Below, piece after piece: positions 57,530 through 64,000 of a stretch of DNA of 64,000 nt. The translations under genes and the position numbers were made by a program. The notes beneath the pieces are model-generated. The model made no database searches. It worked only from the letters and a program-made list of their open reading frames with translations, and was not told where the DNA came from. The stretch's first letter is position 1; the number at the start of each line of letters is the position of its first letter. This DNA is from Actinomadura chibensis NBRC 106107 (lineage in GTDB: Bacteria > Actinomycetota > Actinomycetes > Streptosporangiales > Streptosporangiaceae): positions 62,001 through 126,000 of the forward strand of contig NZ_BCQP01000016.1 of the NCBI RefSeq assembly GCF_001552135.1, read 5' to 3'.

Positions 57530-58348
57530 TCAAGGGGTGTGATCGATGTCTCGGCGGCGCGCGGGGATGCGTCCCGACCTGCGGCGGAGCGCGGAGCGGA
57601 CGATCAGCGCCGCCCCGGCGGCGGCCGCCGTCGTCGCCCAGAACGGCCACGGGGACGCGGCGCTCCCGCCGGAGACCGTCCGCTCGAACGCGCCCGCGGG
57701 CGAGGCCTCCGCGAGCGGCGTCCCGTCCGGGGTGGCGGTGGCGCCGGGCGTCGCCGACGCTCCGCCCGTGGCGGGCGCACCGCTCCGCGCTCCGCCGCCC
57801 GACGGCGCGCCGCCTCCGGTCGATCCGGGCCCCGCGTTCGGACCGTTCCCAGACCCGGAACCAGAGCCGGAGCCGGAGTCCTTGAAGGTGATGGGCGTGA
57901 AGGTGTCCTGGCTCCGGTCAGGGACGCCGTGCGCCGCCATCGTGATGACGTAGCAGGGCGTCTTGAGGCAGTCGACCTTCCTGCCGTCGCCGTCGGTGTA
58001 CTTCGCCTTCACCGTGAGGCTCACCGAGAAGCCGCCGGACGCGCTCATCGGCGCCTGCCCGCCGCCCGACCCGCCGGGATGCACCCAGGTCGCGGAGAGG
58101 TAGGCGTTGGAGTTGGTCGCCCAGTCCGAGCCGCGCGGGCCGAAGACGACGTAGACGCCGAAGCGGTTGTTGCGCGCCGGGTCGAACCCGGAGCCGCGGA
58201 CGGTGACCGTCTGCCCGGCCGGGTCGAGGCCGGACGCCGGGGACACCCGCACCGCCGCCGCGAACGCGGGCGCGGGCGCGAGGACGAGCAGTCCGGCGGC
58301 CGTCGCGGCGACGACGGCGCCCCGCCGGGACGCTGTGAAGTTAGGCAA
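57530..58348 (-). CDS. Membrane-anchored neocarzinostatin-like protein
   Basis: A 272-residue exported protein. Signal peptide to about residue 31, then VSPASGLDPAGQTVTVRGSGF and VDCLKTPCYVITMAAHGVPD, the same fold and C-x4-C pair as the neighbouring WxL-type protein (both also share DRSQDTFTP). A Gly/Ser/Ala/Pro-rich spacer of about 70 residues leads to a C-terminal membrane segment FWATTAAAAGAALIV and RRRSGRIPARRR. The start is TTG 58348, with GAGGTGAG five bases upstream; the start codon and ribosome site lie inside an iron box. The product would project from the membrane through the wall. Confidence 0.75.
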   Translation of the reverse strand: MPNFTASRRGAVVAATAAGLLVLAPAPAFAAAVRVSPASGLDPAGQTVTVRGSGFDPARNNRFGVYVVFGPRGSDWATNSNAYLSATWVHPGGSGGGQAPMSASGGFSVSLTVKAKYTDGDGRKVDCLKTPCYVITMAAHGVPDRSQDTFTPITFKDSGSGSGSGSGNGPNAGPGSTGGGAPSGGGARSGAPATGGASATPGATATPDGTPLAEASPAGAFERTVSGGSAASPWPFWATTAAAAGAALIVRSALRRRSGRIPARRRDIDHTP

Positions 58349-58384
58349 GGCTCACCTCTTAAAAGTTAGGCAAGCCTAAGCTAA
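58341..58384. promoter_or_regulatory. Two IdeR/DtxR-type boxes at divergent promoter
   Basis: TTAGGCAAGGCTCACCTCT (58341-58359) matches the consensus at 14 of 19 positions and covers the TTG start of the - gene. TTAGGCAAGCCTAAGCTAA (58366-58384) matches at 15 of 19. Between them is TTAAAA. Both divergent operons should be repressed by iron-bound IdeR. Confidence 0.75.
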
Positions 58385-58449
58385 TGTAAGCGCGAATCTC
58401 GGTAAAGGCCCAGGTGGGCCACGGATCGCCTTCGAAGGACTGACCCCCG

Positions 58450-59157
58450 ATGCACAGCCCGACGCCCGCACCCCGTCCCTCCGCGCCGCCCGCACGCCGT
58501 CCCTCCGCGCCGCCCGCGCGCCCGATCGGGGCGCGCTCCATCGCGGCGCTCGCCGGTTCGGCCGCCGCCTGCCTCGCGTTCGCCGCCTCCCCCGCGCACG
58601 CGGACGCGGGGACGGCGCGCGGGCCGTCCGGGCAGACGCTGACCGTCTCGCGGGCGGACGGCCTGCCCGCCGAGGGCGCGACCGTCCGCGTCAAGGGCTC
58701 GGGGTTTGACGCGCGCAAGGGCGTCTACATCGCGCTGTGCAAGGACAACGGGCCGGGCAGGGCGCCCACGCCCTGCGGCGGCGGCGCGGACACCTCCGGG
58801 AAGGCCGGGGCGTCGCAGTGGGTGTCGTCCAACCCGCCGCCGTACGGGAAGGGGCTGGCCGTCCCGTACGGGACGGGTGGAACGTTCGAAGTGACGATCC
58901 GGATCGGGGCCGCGCTGTCCGGCTCGGTCGACTGCGCGAAGGCGCGGTGCGCCGTCGTCTCCCGGTCCGACCACACGCGGAGCGCGGACCGGTCGCAGGA
59001 CGTCCGGGTGCCGGTGTCCTTCGACGGCGGCGACGGCGGGTTCCCGGTGTGGGCGTGGGCGGCGGCCGGTGCGGGCGCGGCGGCGGTGGCCGGAGGCGGC
59101 GGCGCGCTGCTCGCCGCGCGCCGCCGCCGAGGCGGGTCCGCCGGGGCCGCCGCGTGA
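58450..59157 (+). CDS. Membrane-anchored neocarzinostatin-like protein, first gene of importer operon
   Basis: A 235-residue exported protein. A long basic Pro/Ala-rich N-region precedes the signal core (ALAGSAAACLAFAASPAHA). The beta-sandwich has SRADGLPAEGATVRVKGSGF, two Cys pairs (LCKDNGPGRAPTPC, C-x11-C, and VDCAKARCAV, C-x4-C) like neocarzinostatin, and ends in DRSQDVRVPVSF. A C-terminal membrane segment and ARRRRGG follow. GAAGGA lies ten bases before ATG 58450. It overlaps the binding-protein gene by four bases, so it is part of the import machinery, possibly a surface capture protein. Confidence 0.75.
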   Translation: MHSPTPAPRPSAPPARRPSAPPARPIGARSIAALAGSAAACLAFAASPAHADAGTARGPSGQTLTVSRADGLPAEGATVRVKGSGFDARKGVYIALCKDNGPGRAPTPCGGGADTSGKAGASQWVSSNPPPYGKGLAVPYGTGGTFEVTIRIGAALSGSVDCAKARCAVVSRSDHTRSADRSQDVRVPVSFDGGDGGFPVWAWAAAGAGAAAVAGGGGALLAARRRRGGSAGAAA

Positions 59158-60179
59158 AGCGGGGCGCGGCCGGGCTCCGGGGCATGGCGCTCGCGCTGGG
59201 CGGCGCGCTGCTGCTCGGCGCGTGCGGCATCGGGACGGCCGACGTCTCCGCGGGCGGCGACGACCCGGGCGCGCGCTGCGGCCCGGGGACGGTCGCCGCG
59301 CCCCAGGGCGACCCGGTTCCGGTCGGGAAGCCGCCGGCGCCGCGGCTGCCGGTGACCGTCCGGTCCGCGGACGGCAGGGACGTGACGGTCCGCGACGCGC
59401 GGCGCGTCCTCGCCGTCAACCTGTACGGCTCGCTCGCGGAGATCGTGTACGCGCTCGGCCTCGGCGACCGGCTCGTCGGGCGCGACGTCTCCACCACGTT
59501 CCCCGCCGCCCGCGCGCTGCCGCTCGTCACCGGGCAGGGCCACGACCTGTCCGCCGAGGGCGTGCTGAAGCTGAACCCGTCCGTCGTGATCGCCGACCGG
59601 AGCATCGGGCCGCCGGAGGTGCTCGACCAGCTCCGGGAGTCCGGCGTGCCGGTGGTGCTGGTCGACGACCGGCAGACGCTGCCCGCGATCGGCCCGCACA
59701 TCCGCGCGGTGGCGGCGGCGCTCGGCGTCCCGGACGCGGGCCGCGACCTCGCCGCGAGGGTCGACGCGCGGCTCAAGGGCGGCGCGCGGACGTCCGGCTC
59801 GAAGCTCACGGTCGCGTTCCTCTACCTGCGGGGCAGCGCGGGCGTGTACCTGATCGGCGGGAAGGGCGCCGGGTCGGACGCCATGATCCAGGCGGCCGGG
59901 GCGGTCGACGCGGGCACGAAGCTCGGCCTGTCCGGCTTCCGGCCGCTGACCAGCGAGGGGCTGATCAACGCGGCGCCGGACGTGCTGCTCGTGCTGACCG
60001 CCGGGCTGAACTCGGTCGGCGGCGTGTCCGGCCTGCTCAAGCTGCCCGGCGTCGCGCAGACCCCGGCCGGGCGCAACCGCCGGGTCGTGGACGTCGCCGA
60101 CGGCTCCCTGCTCTCCTTCGGCCCGCGCACCGGCGAGACGGTCACGGCGCTCGCCGCCGCGGTGCACCGGACATGCTGA
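59154..60179 (+). CDS. hmuT: Hemin/siderophore ABC transporter substrate-binding lipoprotein
   Basis: A 341-residue type III binding protein. Lipobox LGAC is near residue 24. Segments RRVLAVNLYGSLAEIVYALGLGDRLVGRDVSTT, LSAEGVLKLNPSVVIADRSIGPPEVLDQL and GVPVVLVDD match HmuT/ChuT-type proteins. GTG 59154 overlaps the preceding stop (GTGA); ATG 59184 is an alternative that keeps the lipobox. It hands ligand to the permease encoded next. Heme versus another iron chelate is not decided by sequence. Confidence 0.84.
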   Translation: MKRGAAGLRGMALALGGALLLGACGIGTADVSAGGDDPGARCGPGTVAAPQGDPVPVGKPPAPRLPVTVRSADGRDVTVRDARRVLAVNLYGSLAEIVYALGLGDRLVGRDVSTTFPAARALPLVTGQGHDLSAEGVLKLNPSVVIADRSIGPPEVLDQLRESGVPVVLVDDRQTLPAIGPHIRAVAAALGVPDAGRDLAARVDARLKGGARTSGSKLTVAFLYLRGSAGVYLIGGKGAGSDAMIQAAGAVDAGTKLGLSGFRPLTSEGLINAAPDVLLVLTAGLNSVGGVSGLLKLPGVAQTPAGRNRRVVDVADGSLLSFGPRTGETVTALAAAVHRTC

Positions 60180-61234
60180 GGAAGAGGGAGGCGCCCGCGC
60201 GGCGGGTGCGCGGGGCCGTCCTGCTGGCGGTGCTCGGCGTGGTGCTGCTGGCGCTGTGCGTCGTCGCGGCGGGGCTCGGGCAGGTGAACGTGCCGCCGGA
60301 CCAGGTCGTCGGGTCGGTCCTGCACCGGATCGGGCTGGACGTCGGGCCGCGCCCGGCCGCCCCGCAGGGCGACAGCGCGCTGTGGATCGTCCGGTTCCCG
60401 CGCGTCGCGCTGGCCGTCGTCACCGGCGCGGCGCTCGGCTGCTCGGGCGCCGTCATGCAGGGCGTGTTCGGCAACCCGCTGGCCGAGCCCGCCGTCATCG
60501 GCGTGTCGTGGGGCGCGGCGGTCGGCGCCGCGACCGTCATCGTGTTCGGGCTGACCGTGCTCGGCGACTGGACGATCGTCGCCGCCGCGTTCGCGACCGG
60601 GCTCGTCACGACGCTGCTGGTGTACGCGGTGTCGCGGTCCGCCGGCCGGACCGAGGTGGTGACGCTGCTGCTCACCGGCATCGCGGTGAACGCGGTCGCG
60701 AGCGCGCTGCTCGGGCTGCTGATGTTCGCGGCGGGCAACGACGCGCTGCGGGCGATCACGTCCTGGAACCTCGGCAGCCTCGCGGGCGCGCGCTGGAGCT
60801 CGGTCGCGACCGTCGCGCCGCTCGCCGCCGCCGGGATCGCGGTCGCGCTCGGCTGCGCCCGGCGGCTCGACCTGCTCTCGCTCGGCGAGCGCACCGCCCG
60901 GCACCTCGGCGTGCACGTCGAGCGGCTGCGGTTCACCGCGATCGTGGTGATCGCGCTGCTGACGTCGGCGGCGGTGGCGTTCGCCGGGGTCATCTCGTTC
61001 GTCGGGCTGGTCGTCCCGCACCTGGTGCGGCTGGTCGCGGGGCCCGCGCACCGGACGCTCGTCCCGGCGAGCGCGCTCGGCGGCGCGATCGTACTGGTCG
61101 CGGCCGACCTCGTCGCGCGGACGGCGATCGCCTACCAGGAGCTGCCGCTCGGCGTGCTGACCGCGCTGCTCGGCGGGCCGTTCTTCTTCTGGCTGCTGCG
61201 CCGCGCGCGGCACGGCTCGGGCGGCTGGGCATGA
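60173..61234 (+). CDS. hmuU: Hemin/siderophore ABC transporter permease (FecCD family)
   Basis: A 353-residue permease with about nine or ten membrane segments. FPRVALAVVTGAALGCSGAVMQGVFGNPLAEPAVIGVSWGAA is the FecCD hallmark and FAGVISFVGLVVPHLVRLVAGPAHR the ATPase-contact region. It overlaps the binding-protein gene by seven bases and the ATPase gene by four. Confidence 0.9.
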   Translation: MLRKREAPARRVRGAVLLAVLGVVLLALCVVAAGLGQVNVPPDQVVGSVLHRIGLDVGPRPAAPQGDSALWIVRFPRVALAVVTGAALGCSGAVMQGVFGNPLAEPAVIGVSWGAAVGAATVIVFGLTVLGDWTIVAAAFATGLVTTLLVYAVSRSAGRTEVVTLLLTGIAVNAVASALLGLLMFAAGNDALRAITSWNLGSLAGARWSSVATVAPLAAAGIAVALGCARRLDLLSLGERTARHLGVHVERLRFTAIVVIALLTSAAVAFAGVISFVGLVVPHLVRLVAGPAHRTLVPASALGGAIVLVAADLVARTAIAYQELPLGVLTALLGGPFFFWLLRRARHGSGGWA

Positions 61235-62079
61235 TCGGCGCACGGGGCGTGACCGGCGTGCTGGGCCGCCGCGCGCGGGCGCCGCGCCCCGTCCCGACGG
61301 GGACGGCGGCGATCGAGGTGCGCGGGCTGCGCGTCGAGCGGGGCGCCCGGACGGTCCTCGACGGCGTCGACCTCACCGTCCGGACCGGGGAGGTGCTGGC
61401 GCTCGTCGGCCCGAACGGCGCGGGCAAGTCGACGCTGCTCGCGGCGGTCGGCGGGGACGTCGCGTCCGCCGGGGACGTCGCGGTCGACGGCGCGCCGCTC
61501 GCGTCCTGGAGCCACGCCGAGCTCGCGATGCGGCGCGCGATCCTGCTCCAGCGGCAGGCGGTGTCGTTCCCGTTCACCGTCGCGCAGGTCGTCGCGATGG
61601 GGCGCGCCCCCTGGGCCGGGACGCCGCTGGAGGACGACGACGAGGCCGCGATCGCCGAGGCGATGAGCCAGACCGACGTCGCCGGGTTCGCGGAGCGTCC
61701 CTACCCCCGGCTGTCCGGCGGGGAGCAGGCGAGGGTCGCGCTGGCGCGCGTCCTCGCGCAGCGGACCGGCGCCCTCCTGCTGGACGAGCCGACCGCCGCC
61801 CTCGACCTGCACCACCAGGAGATGGTGTTCGAGGTCGTCCGGGAGCGGGCCGCCTCCGGGGCGGCCGTCGTCGCGGTCGTGCACGACCTCGGCCTCGCCG
61901 CCGCGCACGCCGACCGCGTCGCGGTGCTCGCGGACGGGCGGCTGGCCGCCTGCGGCCCGCCCGCCGAGGTCCTCACGGCGGAGCTGCTCAGCGCGGTGTA
62001 CCGGCACGACATCGAGGTCGTCCCGCATCCGCGGACGGGCCGCCCGCTGATCCTGCCGCGCCGTCCCGCGCCGGGCTGA
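61231..62079 (+). CDS. hmuV: Heme ABC transporter ATPase (HmuV-like)
   Basis: A 282-residue ATPase. Walker A is GPNGAGKSTL, signature LSGGEQARVALARVL, Walker B LLLDEPTAALDL, with HDLGLAAAHADRV for the switch His. ASWSHAELAMRRAILLQRQAVSFPFTVAQVVAMGR is typical of the HmuV group. It closes the iron-regulated operon. The first 25 residues are a basic extension. Confidence 0.88.
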   Translation: MIGARGVTGVLGRRARAPRPVPTGTAAIEVRGLRVERGARTVLDGVDLTVRTGEVLALVGPNGAGKSTLLAAVGGDVASAGDVAVDGAPLASWSHAELAMRRAILLQRQAVSFPFTVAQVVAMGRAPWAGTPLEDDDEAAIAEAMSQTDVAGFAERPYPRLSGGEQARVALARVLAQRTGALLLDEPTAALDLHHQEMVFEVVRERAASGAAVVAVVHDLGLAAAHADRVAVLADGRLAACGPPAEVLTAELLSAVYRHDIEVVPHPRTGRPLILPRRPAPG

Positions 62080-62144
62080 CGCCGCCGCCCCGGCGGAATG
62101 GTGGAAGCGTTGAACCGGGACCCCCGCAAGGCCCGTGCTGTTGG

Positions 62145-63881
62145 TTGTCGCGACAGCGGCCGAGGGACCGAGCCTGGGAGGACGCGCTGACCACCGAGAG
62201 CCGCGTGGAGCGGGAGAAGGAGACCGAGGTCGAGACGGAGACCGGGGCCGCGGCCGACGAGGCGCCGCCGGAGCGGCCGCGATGGCGGCGGGTGGCGGCG
62301 CGGGCCGTCACCGTGTCCGCCTTCCTGTTCGTGCTGGCCGCCCTCGTCATGCCGGCCGAGTACGCCCGGCTGACACCGCTGGCGTTCGTGCGCGTCCCGA
62401 TCGAGGGCGTCGTGGGCGTCGCCGTCGTCCTCGTCGCGCCGGCGCGGTGGCGGCGGGTCGCCGCGGGGACGGCGGGGGCCGTCCTCGGGGTGCTGACCGT
62501 CCTCAAGGTGATGGACATCGGGTTCGACGCGGTGCTCGTCCGGCCGTTCGACCTGGTGCTCGACTGGCCGCTGCTGCGTCCGGCCGTGGAGTTCGTCAGC
62601 GGGTCGGCGGGGCCCGCCGGGGCGGTCGGCGCGGTGGCCGCCGTGGTGCTGCTGACGGTCGGGGTCGTGGTGCTCATGGCGCTGTCGGCGGTGCGGCTCG
62701 GCCGCGTGGCCGTCCGGCACGACCGGAAGGCGGCGGGCGCGGCGGCGGTGCTCGGCGTCACGTGGGCGGTGTGCGCGGCGTTCGGCGTCCGGTTGGTGGA
62801 CGGCGTGCCGGTCGCGTCGGGCAGCGCCGCCGTCCTCGCCTACGACCACGCCCGCGCGGTGCGGACGAGCCTCGACGACAAGAAGGAGTTCGCGAAGGCG
62901 TCGGCGGTCGACGCGTTCCGCGACACCCCGAACGACAGGCTGCTGACCGGGCTTCGCGGCAAGAACGTCCTGCTGGCGTTCGTGGAGAGCTACGGCCGCT
63001 CCGCCGTGGAGAGCCCGCAGTACGCGCCGGGCGTCGACCCCGTCCTGGACGACGGCACGCGGCGGCTGCGCGCCGCCGGGTTCTCCGCGCGCAGCGGCTG
63101 GCTCACGTCGCCGACGGCGGGCGGCGGGAGCTGGCTCGCGCACGCCACCCTGCTGTCCGGGCTGTGGGTCGACAACCAGCAGCGGTACCGGACGCTCGTC
63201 GACAGCGACCGGCTGACGCTCAACAAGGCGTTCCGCCGCGCGTCCGCGCGGACGGTCGCGCTCATGCCCGCCATCACCCGCGCCTGGCCGGAGGGCTCGT
63301 TCTTCGGCTACGACAAGGTCTACGACTACCGCAACCTCGGGTACAAGGGGTCGCGGTTCAGCTTCGCCACCATGCCCGACCAGTACACGCTGTCGTTCTT
63401 CCAGCGGACCGAGCTCGCCCGGAAGGACCGCGGGCCCGTGATGGCGGAGACGGCGCTCGTGTCGAGCCACGCGCCGTGGGCGTCCATCCCGCGGCTCGTC
63501 CCGTGGGACGCGGTCGGCGACGGCGCCGTGTTCAAGGACATGGGCAAGGGGTACGACGCGCCGTGGCCGTCCGGCGGGCGGATGCGCGAGGAGTACCGCA
63601 AGTCGATCGAGTACACGCTGAACACGCTCGTCTCCTACGTGCAGACCTACGGGGACGACGACACCGTGCTCGTCTTCCTCGGCGACCACCAGCCCGCGCC
63701 GCTCATCACGGGGGCCGGCGCGAGCAGGGACGTGCCGATCACGATCGTCGCGAAGGACAAGGCGGTGCTGGACAAGGTGTCGGGGTGGGGCTGGCAGGAC
63801 GGTCTACGGCCCGCGCGCAACGGCCCCGTCTGGCCGATGAGCGCCTTCCGCGACCGGTTCCTCACCGCGTTCGGCGGCTGA
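62145..63881 (+). CDS. Membrane sulfatase-superfamily protein (LTA synthase-like fold)
   Basis: A protein of about 578 residues. A charged N-terminus with Glu/Thr repeats leads to four or five membrane segments (residues about 55-230), then an extracytoplasmic alkaline-phosphatase/sulfatase-type domain. LLAFVESYGRSAVE supplies the metal-site Glu and candidate nucleophile, HATLLSGL and FLGDHQP are also conserved. Such proteins transfer or hydrolyse phospho- or sulfo-groups on envelope polymers. Start is uncertain: TTG 62145 has weak context, while GGGAGG stands five bases before an in-frame CTG at 62187. GAGGGAGGG links it to the next gene. Confidence 0.78.
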   Translation: MSRQRPRDRAWEDALTTESRVEREKETEVETETGAAADEAPPERPRWRRVAARAVTVSAFLFVLAALVMPAEYARLTPLAFVRVPIEGVVGVAVVLVAPARWRRVAAGTAGAVLGVLTVLKVMDIGFDAVLVRPFDLVLDWPLLRPAVEFVSGSAGPAGAVGAVAAVVLLTVGVVVLMALSAVRLGRVAVRHDRKAAGAAAVLGVTWAVCAAFGVRLVDGVPVASGSAAVLAYDHARAVRTSLDDKKEFAKASAVDAFRDTPNDRLLTGLRGKNVLLAFVESYGRSAVESPQYAPGVDPVLDDGTRRLRAAGFSARSGWLTSPTAGGGSWLAHATLLSGLWVDNQQRYRTLVDSDRLTLNKAFRRASARTVALMPAITRAWPEGSFFGYDKVYDYRNLGYKGSRFSFATMPDQYTLSFFQRTELARKDRGPVMAETALVSSHAPWASIPRLVPWDAVGDGAVFKDMGKGYDAPWPSGGRMREEYRKSIEYTLNTLVSYVQTYGDDDTVLVFLGDHQPAPLITGAGASRDVPITIVAKDKAVLDKVSGWGWQDGLRPARNGPVWPMSAFRDRFLTAFGG

Positions 63882-63909
63882 CCGGACCCGGACGAGGGAG
63901 GGCGGTGAG

Positions 63910-64000
63910 GTGACCTCGCGGCGATGGGCCGCCGTCCTCGCCGTGGCGGCGCTGCTGGCCGGAATGGCGGCCGCGATGGTCTCCACGGCCGTGGCGCAGT
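63910..64000 (+). CDS. Exported or membrane protein, 5' end only
   Basis: GTG 63910 has GAGGGAGG seven bases upstream, 28 bases after the sulfatase-like gene. The 30 visible residues are a basic start and a hydrophobic core (RRWAAVLAVAALLAGMAAAMV) like a signal peptide or first membrane segment. The gene runs off the window; its family cannot be told. Confidence 0.6.
   Translation, partial: MTSRRWAAVLAVAALLAGMAAAMVSTAVAQ

Noticed and set aside
1..64000. CRISPR arrays, tRNA or rRNA genes, insertion sequences, prophage genes
   Set aside because: No spaced direct repeats, no tRNA cloverleaf or rRNA segment, no transposase, integrase or phage structural motif was seen on reading both strands.

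Overview
The window is very GC-rich (coding third positions almost always G or C), has many GTG and TTG starts, long antisense open frames, ATGA stop/start overlaps and actinobacterial family types (F420-type LLM oxidoreductase, paired acyl-CoA dehydrogenases, IdeR-type iron boxes). This points to a high-GC actinomycete, probably of the Actinomadura/Thermomonosporaceae or Streptomyces type. The genus is inference. No rRNA, tRNA, CRISPR array, insertion sequence or prophage gene was seen.

Region 1 (1-37.1 kb) is a large catabolic island for an unidentified organic acid handled as CoA thioesters. It has the end of a thiolase, three enoyl-CoA hydratase/isomerase genes, a metallo-beta-lactamase-fold hydrolase, four amidohydrolases, two TetR regulators, alcohol and aldehyde dehydrogenases, an LLM oxidoreductase, an acyl-CoA synthetase, two complete branched-chain-amino-acid-type ABC importers (12.3-17.0 kb on -, 22.8-27.4 kb on +), a pair of acyl-CoA dehydrogenases, an SDR, an SMP-30 lactonase-like protein, an epoxide-hydrolase-like protein, a malate/lactate dehydrogenase, a fumarylacetoacetate-hydrolase-type enzyme and a CoA transferase. 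A 16-bp palindrome of the type TACCAGNCGNCTGGTA recurs at four places, three of them at promoters of separate operons, which suggests one local TetR regulon.

Region 2 (37.1-53.6 kb) is sugar metabolism. A DeoR regulator, a GH4 glycosidase, a PfkB kinase, a binding-protein-dependent sugar importer and a secreted 900-residue PIG-L deacetylase with carbohydrate-binding domains lie in one - strand series. A Gfo/Idh/MocA dehydrogenase follows. A methyltransferase and a divergent secreted lipoprotein separate this from a + strand aminosugar/tagatose-type operon (AgaS-like isomerase, 1-phosphofructokinase/tagatose-6-phosphate kinase family, class II aldolase).

Region 3 (54.2-62.1 kb) is an iron-regulated surface and uptake locus. 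Three proteins carry a neocarzinostatin-like beta-sandwich; one of them also has a WxL-type domain. There is a DUF916-like partner, a membrane protein with an extracytoplasmic Ig-like part fused to a cytoplasmic XRE-like DNA-binding part, and a hemin/siderophore-type ABC importer (HmuTUV-like). IdeR/DtxR-type boxes sit at both divergent promoters. This is the best candidate for an undescribed system in the window.

Region 4 (62.1 kb to the end) holds a membrane-anchored sulfatase-superfamily protein and the start of another exported or membrane protein.

A short hairpin-bearing repeat has entered stop/start junctions inside operons at 13.1, 29.3 and 41.8 kb (twice in tandem at 41.8), with a remnant at 45.6 kb. 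It moves the downstream start codon away from the upstream gene and appears to bring its own ribosome-binding sequence.
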